NCBI RefSeq assembly: GCF_037975245.1
Contig: NC_092564.1
Location: forward strand, 27,326,984-27,390,983
Origin: Apostichopus japonicus
Taxonomy: Eukaryota; Echinodermata; Holothuroidea; Aspidochirotida; Stichopodidae
Direction of reading: 5' to 3'
DNA: 64,000 nucleotides
Position numbers and translations under genes: made by a program. Below the pieces are notes generated by a model. The model was not told where the DNA came from. It saw nothing but the letters and a program-made list of their open reading frames with translations, and did no database searches. Below are positions 25,001-37,000 of this stretch, in pieces; the first letter of the stretch is position 1; the number at the start of each line of letters is the position of its first letter.

Positions 25001-28000
25001 CTGCCAGTATATAAAACTGAGCTGACCTGGTAATAAATTAGTAGTTGAACAGTATCCGTGGACATAAAACAAGAAAAATGTCCACCATGAAGAGTGGCCA
25101 TTTGTAATCTAATGCAGAAGAAACATATTATGGAGGAAAAAACACGAAAAGAAACAAAACTATAGCTGACAAGCAAAAACAAACTAACCTTTCCAGACAT
25201 GAGGCCTTTGCTGCCCTCCAGTACGGACCTGATGGCCATGTCTACATCACGCTGTCCAGGTAAGCAATTCATGCAGTTGTTGAGAGCCTGGGAAACAGCT
25301 TTGGCAACCTGAGGGCGACAAGACCAAGGGAGAGTAAATTCAACAGCCACAGAAAAGCTCCCATTAGAGTAATTACAATGTCATGCCTTTCTATTAAAAT
25401 AACCCAAACAACCGCTGGCATCTTCTCTTAACGTAACCAAACAGCCTCCATTATCTCATATTAGAGTAACTAAAATGTCATATTATGTCATTCTCTTAAA
25501 GTAACCCAAGCATACACAGTGGTTGAGTGTTTTAAGGTTTAATTTGAGTGACCTCACAACCATTCGCAGCTAACAGCTTCTAATTAAGTAACCCATTCAG
25601 CCACTTGCAGCTTATGTAAGAGTAACTAAACCACAAAATGTACTGGAGTAACCCATACAGCCAAAGCAGCATGTGGCTCTCTGGGGGGTATGTGGGGTGG
25701 GCTGGGGTGGTAAACAGTGTTCTGCAGGTGTAAGACTTACCTGGGCTAACCGCTGCTGATTCTCTGGGTTATTTGGGTTCTCCAGCGCTGCTTTAGCTTC
25801 CTCTAAGAGCCTGACAGACTTTTCCATCACATCCTTAGCGGCTTCGATGATTGCCTGCTGGGACTGCAAGTCTGTGGTGGTCGCTGCAACTCCCCTGACG
25901 GCTGCGGTCAGACTCTTCAGGGAGTTGGCCGTGTCCCGGGCAGCGATGCCCGTGTGGTTCTCATTCCCTTGAGCCGCAGAGGTGAGGAGGGACGCCATGG
26001 AGGCTCCGACACCCTTGGAGGTACTACCCAGCTGAGCGGCACAATTAGCAGGCTGTTCAAAGATTGTGAAAAATACCTTGTGAGCTTTTGGTTGAAAACA
26101 GTTGCAGTTTGTTATTTCTTTTAGCAACTCATTTAATGATGCATAGTAATATGAATGTACTATATCAGAGAACAAACAATAGGGGGAAATAAAAAAAACA
26201 ATGCCCGATGTGCTTCTATTAAGCTTGCATGCCCTATTGTGCTATTATTAAGCTTGCTAACTTTATCACACTGTCAACGTTAACCTACTTTCGAATGAGA
26301 GTGAAACAACATAAAGAGCAAATATTTAATATTTGTTAATCATCCATTATTTCCTGGTGATGATGAAAATTGTAAACTGTGTTTTTTTCCATTGCACTTT
26401 TAACAGAACCTTCATGAGCAAATGCAAACTTCCCTTACTTAATCATCATAAGAACAAGAGAATCAAATGATGTGACAATCAATTTTCCAACACAAATTAG
26501 GAATCACGACATCTGTCACATCACTGTATACATGTAGATTAAGTCAGAGCGCTTGCAGCTCATGCTCCCACATCGGATGGGAAACCAATAATGTGCATTG
26601 ACAATCTAATCCAGCAGATGAAGACAGATGTAGACATCCGTGGACTGCTCCTGGACGACACCCGTCCAGCTTTAGCCTGCCCAGGACTTCAACGGTAGGT
26701 GCGACACTGAGATGGTTGCAATAACCACAGTGACAACAAGAGGTTGAAAGTTGCTGGTCTGGGCCGAACAGTCACCATTAAATTTCATTTCTCTTTCACC
26801 TCCAGTTACAACAGGATTTCATAGAAGTGTTTTTCTCCTAAAAAAACATTCTAGACTTTTTTTCTTGATTAAAACTACAATCAACTCACCACCTGTCCTG
26901 GTAAGGGAACCAGCTTGCCATCTTCTGCGGTTTGGTGCATCTGATCTAATTCATCGTTCAAGGTTCGAATCATTTCAACTGCATTGTCCAGCTCCAGTGA
27001 ACCGCAAGCTTCCTGAGCCTAGAAATGTCAAAACAAATTATATAAGCATAAATCCTGTCTAGGAAAAAAAGGACCCTCTGATTTTCTCACCAAAAAAGTT
27101 CATATTGTAACAGAACGTTGTCAAGAAAATGGACACAAACTCAACATATGTTTTTACCATTTTTTTTTTTTTTTTACAATCTTAAAGCATCAAACAGGAA
27201 ACTGTAAAGTATCATGTCTAAAATGAGCTTCATGGTTGTTGCATGCTACTAGAAACCTGTACTACTCACAGAAACAGCAGCCATTCTGATGAACCTGATG
27301 AAACCTGATGAACTGTTCTCACCCCTAAATGTCCAATACTAAATCCAATTACAAGTGTAGACTAACACACACACACACACAGACACACACACTAAAATGA
27401 TCACAGCTTCGTGTCACCAAAGAAATCAAAGAATCCTCTCTCAAGAGGGAGACCCGGTGAAAGACGAATGTAAAGTCGACAGCATATGGTTGCTGGGACG
27501 AGCTTCACATGAAACACTTCCTGGTAGATCAAACTGAAACTTCAGGCAAATGGAAAGGAAAAGATGAAAGCCCAAGTCACGTCCTAATGCAGCAGTGCAA
27601 AGCACTGATTAATGTTACATGGCTGTTCTTCTTCCAGTGTTCGGTAACTTATGCGATGAAATATTCCCTCACAAATAGAGAACGCTAACCTCTATCATTC
27701 ATTTATTCCACATTTTGTTAATCTGCAACTAACATTCTTTGTTGAAAACAATTTTTTTTTTTTTTTAATGAACTTTTCTTGATCAACATCTTTTAAGGAT
27801 GGTAAAGTGCATATAGAGAAGCTGGTTTTTTTTTTTGACAGAGTGTGCACGGTGAGTATAAACTGTCACTTCCAAGAAAATAAGTGCTTGGTGACACCAA
27901 TTCAAACCAACTTGTAGGTATAACCAGATCATATTACTTTGACAGGGTGAAAGTACGTCTAAGATCGATATTTTGAAATGAACTATTTTTCATTAAAAGA

Positions 28001-31000
28001 GATTTGACTTTTATAGTGTCTCGATAATAGTCTTTGGAAGGGTAAAATAGGTAATATTACACCCGACAGTTCTAAACATAACTGAAAATTACCCCCGAAG
28101 GACAGTGAAATGTATATATCCACCTCTTCCCTATGCCCATAAAATTAAGACAGAGGGCTTTACAATTTAATTATTAATTTTTAACTAATTTTATTATTAA
28201 CAATCAGTTTGTAAGTTTGCATTTTAAGTTTGTCTTTTTCTCTGTCGCCCTCAGTCAACATATTTAATTTTTCATCATTTTAGGCAGAATATCATCAAAC
28301 AAGGTGTCAAATTTGTACCCCATGAAACAGACAATATCTACATTAGCAGGCTTATACCCAGTAGTAATGTCCCCAAATATTCAACACAAATCAAGATGGA
28401 AACAAAAAATTGGTTGCTTAGAAATAAATGAGACAGAAAAAAAATAATAATGAAGAGAGTAAAGGAAGAACATATACATGTGTGTTATACAGTACCTCTT
28501 GGTAGTCAATGAAACCTTCAGCCTGGATTGATGTTGAAACAACAACAATAATTAATATCAAACCAATCAATATTAACGAGGCTTTCAATGTACAAGGGTG
28601 CAAACATATAAGGGCTTATTACCCACTTGTGTTGTGTTGTCATCGTAACAGGGACTGAGGTATTGGTAATTCTCGAGTGTTTAACGACCGAGTAATATCA
28701 CAACTTGTTAGCCTTCACTTTCAACCTCTTTATGCTTTCAAGAGCCAATGAACTCTGTCATTCAAGCAATGAAGCTTGGCTGATCTGTTATTTAATTTTC
28801 TGATTAAACTCATCTTTTTTACCCAGTTCACGGTCCTTCTTGTACCCAAAGCTTTTTGTTTCTAAGCAATAACAGGGGTTCTCACCATTGTAATCATATG
28901 GTAAATTATGTGTTTTCTGCTATCTTGTTGTACTCAAATGGGTGTTGAAAAATGAGGTAGTTGCATGGTGGGTGCCCTTGCACTCAAATATACATCTGCA
29001 GTGTGATTACTTATATCATATATTTTGTTGACAGTGATTGGATTGGGGAGGGGGGGGGGGGGGGAGAGGAGTGGGTTGTCTACATGATGCAGAAGCCATT
29101 CTTTACTATTTTTATTATTTCAAGAAATATTCTTTCAATTTCTTTCTAGACATTTTTATATCACGATCAAAACTAGCTAGGACATCTGCGAACAGGCTAG
29201 CAGCACTCAAAACTGTTGTCTTAGCTTCATCCCTCATCATGTTACCACATATTCCACATTTTGTTGATTAAACACAGTCTGGTGTCATCAAATTTGATCA
29301 GGAATCAAACAATGCCATTTGTTATCATTCTGAAATACTGCCCTCGATAAGTGTTTTTATTTACGGTGTTAACCGCTGTCTCTTTTGGTACTTACCTTGG
29401 CAGCAGCAGCCTTGAGTTCAGCGAGGGCATTAGCTAAGTTCTTGGAAACGTTGTTCAGCTGCATCGCTGAGGAAGGGTCACTGACTGTCGGCACGGCTGC
29501 CTTTGAAGCAGTGACAAGATTGTTGCCGGGCTGAAACAAACAGAACGTAAATTTTCCGTGTAAATAATGAACGCAGACAAAATTGTTGAAACTTACCATC
29601 ACATGGAAACTATTATCATATCAATATAATCTTACCGTACATAAAACAAATCATAAGTTCTCAACTTTCTCAACGTTCTTTGGAGATCGAAGCCGAATGG
29701 GTAAGCTAACAGATCGCATTGATCGCAACTTGACTTCAGCATGCTTATGCAAAGGGGAAAAAAACACTCTTGGCAGCCCAAGTCCATGTTTGCGATGGAA
29801 GACTTCTTTACTAAGTGGAAGATTTAAGTATCTAAGAGAATTTTCTATTCCATGTATAATATGAATATTATGGAATGCAGAGTATGTTTTTCATCACGTA
29901 ACAATTTACCTGGTAATGCATAGTATTATGCTATGTAAGGTACTAATGTACAATGTACCTGGTAGGGCATAGTAATATGCTATGCTAGGTAGTCATGTAA
30001 CAATTTACCTGGTAATGCATAGTATTATGCTATGTAAGGTACTAATGTACAATTTACCTGGTAGGGCATAGTAAATGCTATGTAAGATACTCATGTAATA
30101 ATTTACCTGGTAATGCATAGTAAATGCTTTGCAAGGTATTCATGTAACAATGTACCTGGTAGGGCATAGTAACTATGCAAGGTACTCATCTAACAATTTA
30201 CCTGGTAGAGCATAGTAATATGCTATGCAAGGTACGCATGTAACAATTTATCTGGTTGGGCATAGTAATATGCTATGCAAGGTACTCAAATTATCCTGGA
30301 TGAGCGCAAACCTGCACAGCAGTCTTTATGCACAGAATCAAAAGCATATCTAATTATTGCAAAGTCAAAAAACATTTGAGTATCTGGCAATTGCTATACA
30401 AAATTCTAAACCACTGAATGCTTCACTGCTGATGTTATAAACTTAGGGGTTAGGGTTTCATGAAGGTGCTTACTGCAAGGAAGTTTTGACTAGCGTTGAT
30501 GAGGTTGACTTGTGCCTTGGTGCTATCTGGTTGGTTCATCGAGTCCCTGACACCGTGGACCAATGCAGGGATGTGCTCTGCAGTAACCTGTCAAGGAAAT
30601 GAAAAGTATAAAACATTATATAGGCTGTCCGATGTCTGACAAATAACAGCTGTGTACTGTACAGTACAGCTCTTACAGGATAAAGGAATCGTATCGTAAA
30701 GCCAACAACTCCTCTCCCAAATAGCAGCCCTCTTGGTTAAATTTCAGCTGTCATAATTGTCTGTGTAAAAATTGATTTTGGCTTCCAATATTCAGAAAAT
30801 GAGACAGACTTAAGTTTCACATCAATACCCTTCTTACCAAAATAAAAAAACCTACTTTTGTACCATCAGAAAACAAAGTTAAGTTGCTCGCATATATCGA
30901 CTAAAGACTCATGAATTACATAAAGCTATTTTTTACCCTGCATTCATCGATGAGTTCCTGCTGAGAGCTCTTGTTGGTATTATGCAGATCTGCTCCTTGA

Positions 31001-34000
31001 GCTGCCGATATGGTCTGGGTAGACAGAGCTGCTGCCTGCTTGGCTGCGTTCTGTTAAAAAAAATTATTAAAAAAAAACAAATATGATGATAAAATACCCA
31101 CTGATAACGAGAAACCTTAAACTTAACATACCCCTGGTCCCAGATAATACTTAGATGACTAAAGGAGACAAAATGGCATAAAGACTTTACAACGATTTAC
31201 TCTTCTCTTTCTTTAGTGAAATTTCCCCAATGTCTCAACAGATTCTTTCTACAACTGTGTCAAACTTTTCAGAAGCTTTTTTTGTTCTGAAAGAAACAAA
31301 AGGAAATAATTGGAACCGACACATAACGTTACATGTCGGTTCTAATTCTTTCCTTTTCTTTCTTTCTTTCACTTTATGTTATTGCTTATAGATTATATGC
31401 TCTTGGTCTGTCTCACCTCCAGGCGGGTAATTAACTTCTTCTTGAGGGCGTTGTTTGCCGCCAGGTTGGTTGCAGAGCGCAGGTCTTCTGCGGCCTGTCG
31501 GAGTCTATGTTGTTGAGCGGCATCGTTGGGACTTCCTGCACATCCCTAGAACGACAAACCAAGCAATACAATGTATGAACATCATTGACACACAAAATAA
31601 TGGATAACAAGCAAACAAGAGCAAGAGGAGTGATCATAACTCGGGCAGCACTGGACAGAAGAAAGCTACAGAGGGGGTGGGCGGAGGCTGGGGTTGGATT
31701 GAGGGCTGCACTGGGGACTGGACTAAAAGGTCCACTGGGAGGGGTTGGACTTTGGGCTGTACCGAGAGGTTGGATTGAGAGGCTGGACTGAGGACTGGTG
31801 AATTCAAACTGACCAACAACATTAATACTTTACTTTACCCTTAGGCCTCTGGTTTTGATCCCATTCTAGACCCAAAGCATGTTCTACTCTATGTTGTGCT
31901 CTTTTTATTCCAGTTAACCAAATTAAAATCATTAATATAGGGGCCTTTCTAATATCCAAACCCAATCATAAAGGGATACAAGTGTAAACAACCTCTGAAC
32001 AAAAAGCCTGAATTTAAATTAAGAATCAATGCAAATACCAAACAGACAAAGAGAGTACAATCGGTGGATACTTGCATACATAATGATTAGTCAACCATCC
32101 TTACCATCAAATACTTGCACCACGAAATAATATCAGTACTGGGGGAAAAGGAAGCATGCAAATATACAGAAAACTGAAAGATAAGTACATCACTTGCCGC
32201 CATCAAGCATACGTAAAACCTTTATGGAAAGACCTTTACAAACACACTTAAGTTCTTTTAAGTATATGAGACTTGGCATTGTGTAATGCTCTATGAAGGA
32301 TGCAAAACCACCTTAAATGTCACTTAAATAGTGACTTTTTTGATCCACCAAGCCATTCTGAAGATCACTTCTCTAGGGCAGGCAGAGGTTTTACAAGGTA
32401 GATGGTAGATACTATATGCTCCCCCATGCAATACCCCTTTGGTGAAAGGTGCTACCTTGTATATTATACCAAGCTCTTCCCCACCCCACCCCCCAACAGG
32501 CACACCATCTTACACCAAGGAAGGTTATCTCACCTTCTCTGAATGAACTTTCTTATCTCCAATGATGGTGACAACACCTTGGTAACTTGGCTAGAATAGA
32601 ACTTAAATTAGTAAATCAAATCCATTCATAAAAGTCTGGCAACTTAAAATGCTAGAAACTGACTGTTATGAACTACAATTCATATATATATTAAGTCGGA
32701 TAATTGCAGTGTGTGAGCATGTAGGGTGGTGGGGGTGTGCGGGTTCAACTGTTACAACACACGAGGATCCCTCTTCTCTTAAACTTATACAAACATATTA
32801 ACTGAGGTAAACCATTCATGACTTGTGATTACTGAGGATACTAACTCCTCCTCTCTTCTCCTCCTCCATTCTGTCCTCCAGTTTCAGGATCTTACCTTAG
32901 CAGCTTCGATCATACGAGCAGTGGCATCGGCCAGCTCTCTGGCAGCTCCCAGTAACTTCTGTTGAGAGTCACCCTCTCCCAGACCCTCTGCGTCACCTTT
33001 GATAGCTCCGACCAGGAGCGATGAGGCCTAAAACATAGGTTGAAACAAAGAAAAGGAATACTTTCTGTATTCATGTTTTGGATCGAGACGGAGCAAACTT
33101 AAAGAGTAGGAAAGCCTTCAATTATCTCAACCAAAACACATTGGAGAGTGACTGCAAGACAAAATTTTAGTGCTAATATATCACGGTTCAACAAACTACA
33201 ATGCTTTTTCAGCGGTGGATACAGTAACACTATCTATTTCTGTTTTCCAGATCACCTCCGAATAAAACTATTGCTTGCAATACCCTTCTTCTAAGCTGCA
33301 TTTCAGAATACCAGCTCCTCTGCTCCGGTTTTAAGAGATGGAAGATTGGATGGTCAAACAATCATTTAAAAAAACTGACAATCAATTCTATTAAGCTTGG
33401 TCAAAATGGGTTCTCTAGCTTCGGGTCAACAATAGGTCACCCAAGACACTAAACGTGACGCCACTTATCTATTGACGACTTTGTAACGCTCATTAAAAAC
33501 ATTTCTAATTAATATCACAAAAGGCTACTGGCTTTCAACCAATTTCTCTATCGCCACCTAAGATATGACATAGATCCTGCTGTGTGCTAATCTATATAAG
33601 TCCAGTCAATTGGACTGACACGCCTCTAACTGGTTAGGGAGTAATTCCTCAGAAGCGTAAGGTAAATTATACCACGTGCATTGATATGACTTTCAAGTCT
33701 CTAACAGAATATCGACACAGCTAGCTGGGGTCCTACATACCTGGGCTAGTACTTTTGCCTGTTTAACCATCTCTGTAGCGTTACCGACACTGCTAAATAG
33801 CTTGTCGGTGGCTACCACAATCCTGTCACAGGCATCATCGTACACTGTGCCAGGCTTGTGGCCCGCTGTGCCTTGCTTCACGTGCTGTAGGAGATCATTC
33901 AGTGCCTTGGTCACTGCCGTAGCTGCTTCCCCTACGTTCATCAAGAGGTTTTCGTCCTCGGTGGCTTGCTGCAAAAGTCAAACGGGGTCACCCAAATACT

Positions 34001-37000
34001 AAAAGTTTACAGAACAGACGACATTCTTCACATTACGGTTCCATAAATTACACTCGACACTGTCTAATGAACTAGGAAATGAGGCTGTTGACCATTACAT
34101 AGACTATCAGGATGTACACTGTTACACTGTAATGTATGACTAGCAATAGTTTAATTTCACACAAGGGTCCACAGCACTAAAGCGGTGTACTATTTACTGC
34201 AAACAGCTGGGTAAGATCCACAATCGGTCTACATTCATGACCTGAGAGGGTCGCTCTCAATAATATTCTTGCGCCTCAGCAGTATTTCTCTCATCTGAAA
34301 ACCCATACTTCTGTTACTCTCCCCTTCCCCCACCACCCTCGTCCATCTGACCCCACGGATCTATTAATGCCAGGTTCACATGAGCTATGTGTGAAAAGAC
34401 TTATTTAATGTGCTTGTACACGGCTGTCTACAATGAAACTCAAGATAAGTCTTCATAACACCTCTAGAGGAATTTCATAATTTGAAGAAAATCATTTATT
34501 GTTAAAAGAAAATTCCTAAACAAGTTGTGAACCTACAAGTGAGTGTGGACGTTTATTTTATCGAGATGAAAAGCAAATAGTTTTTATAATGTTCATAAAA
34601 TTAAAAGTTTTGATTTGATCATCATATTGGCCCAGCTGAACCCTGTCAAGATAAAAAAGTTGTTCTTGAAAGCGGAGTGCTAATATAAGCGAAAGAAGAC
34701 AAACCTTAGATGAGTCCACGACTCTCTCAACTGACTTGGCGACGAGCTTAGCGGCTTCCACCAGTTGTTCCTGACATGCTGGGTTAGATATTGTTGGAGC
34801 TACAACCTTAAGAGCAAGAAGAAAAACAATAAAGTATTAGAGGTAAGAAAACTAAATTAACAATGACCATTCAACATGGAGAAAAGTTTCGATGTGAGTT
34901 TGTTTTTATCCCTCAATTCCCTCCTTCCATCTACCCCCCCCTCCCCCACCACTCCCTCATATTACCCTTAAATTTAGACAAATAGCCTTGATATCATATA
35001 CCAAGAACAAAACAAGGGCATTTACGCACACATTGAACAGACGAGTCATATCTGTCCAGAGTCATATCTGTCCACTTACCTTTGTGTAAAAGTACGTTGG
35101 CCTGACGTTTATTTTTATTTTATTTCAATTTCACTTACCCTTGTGACGGCTACCAGTTGTGACGTGTTGAGGGCACAATTAGTTGCTTCGCCTATCACTT
35201 GATTTCTCATTTCTTCCTCCTCAGCAGTGCTGGCCACATTCTTACTGTTCAGAACAAGGGTGGCTGTAGCGTTAGCAACAGCTTTCGCCAATTGCATTAA
35301 CGTATCCTGCATATCGAAAGAAAAATAACAATAAAAACAACCATGACAAAAGGAATGATCCAGATCTGACCAACTGAAATTTATCTGTTTGCTTTTACAT
35401 TCTAAAATGTAAGTTCATTGTGAGGACTTCACTGCTCTCCTGGGTAAAGTTGTTAGAAATTACAAAGGACACATGAATGTTAAGACAGGTTGACCTTGTT
35501 TAATTCAATGTAAGTCTATTGCGTGGAACTTCAATGCTCTCCTGGGTAAAGTTAGAAATTACAAAGGACACATGCATGTGAAGACAGGTTGACCCTGTTT
35601 AATTCAATGTAAGTCTTAATTAAATAAATTAAAAATGGATAAAAATAATTGAAAATAGAAAACGATTACCTGGAAGCCTGGTTCCATGTAACCGGTGCTA
35701 CTCATGGCTTGAAAGAGGGCGCTCTGTGCTTCGGCCACTTTGTTCGCAGCAGACAGCAACTCTTGACGATTCTGCAAAGAATATCATGATGACATGTTCA
35801 AGCTAATGCAGCAATGTAAGCTAAAAGACTACACTGAGTAATGCAAAACTGGATTCATAAAACAGGCTCATCATCATAATGCTCTCAGAGATAAGTGCAA
35901 CATGAAGCAAAGAATTATCTCACTAAGATGTCTATGAGTTTGTAAATCCCCACACAAGTGGACATTGGGACCATATACACACACAACAAAACCTCCGGGC
36001 ACCTAGTATACAACCTTGGAAGTATTGTCAATCCATGGTTGTATGACATGTGAACATCGTATTTATTGATTTTTGTTTTACTCATTTATTAAAATGAGGG
36101 GGTGAGTACTGGATGTAACAGTATATATATCAATCATGCTGCTATGGGTACAATACCCCTGTCATCAAAATCAAGAAGCAAGAAAGCCTTTTGTGACATA
36201 AAACTAGTTAGAAAACTTTATCCCTCATATACTCGGATAAAGGGGTTGTCTCATTCAAAATATGCATAAGTAAATCGTGGCATTTATCAGCAAAATAATG
36301 CCACTGGCTTTAATTGGTACACTTACTTCATTTAAGATACCAATTTCGTATTTGGAACCCTATCGTCATTTCTGATATCATTTTTTTTCTTAATTTATGG
36401 ATGTTCTAGATTCAAACAAACCTCTTCTGTCTCTGGAGATGCGGCATTAAGGAGATCTTTGAAGGCCATCATCATGTCTTTCGTAGCATCGATTAGATTT
36501 TGGCTTCCATCTTCCTCTTCTAACAGAGCAGCCAACATCTTGATGCCTTTAGTCATCTCAGTCATGTTAGAGGAGCTGTGAGATCAAGAGGATCAAAGTC
36601 ACAGTCACCTTACAGTACATTATTGCTGACATACTAACACACTAAAATGGTCACAGCCAGTACAACACTGGCTGACAACATCATCAGCTGCTGCAGAAAC
36701 TGCCCTCAGTTTGGAGCTGTAGTACTTACATGGTTGTTACGTGAGAACCGATGACTGTGTAATCTCTCTCGTTAGGATCATTACTCTGGGTGATGATACC
36801 AGCCGTTGCTGCAGCCATCGCACTCATCTGTGACTCCACCATCTGTCTGTTCAAGTCAATTTCATTCTTACGCCATTGCAGAGATGCCTGTAAGGACAAT
36901 CAAATGTAGATATATTTAAATGTTTGTTTCAGGGGGGGAAAACAATTGATGTTTAGGACAAGATCCTGCTGTGATGAAGATATTTGATCTTCAGTCCGCT

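Larger units (their letters stand above)
5255..25188 (-). other. TLN: 20-kb talin intron within R6
   Basis: By far the longest complete intron in the window; most others are 0.3-1.5 kb. It separates exons 26 and 27 (phase 0). Besides the candidate exons at 17785-17600, 15966-15868, 13799-13680 and 6551-6498 and the plus-strand exon at 19081, it contains tandem repeats near 11.0, 16.4, 22.0 and 23.5 kb and many poly-C or poly-G runs. The segments 7000-10500, 11100-13600, 14000-15800 and 19500-25100 show nothing else I can support. Confidence 0.8.

Noticed and set aside
25612-26175. 187-codon minus-strand open frame taken as one exon
   Set aside because: Homology and splice sites limit the coding part to 26052-25741 (exon 25).
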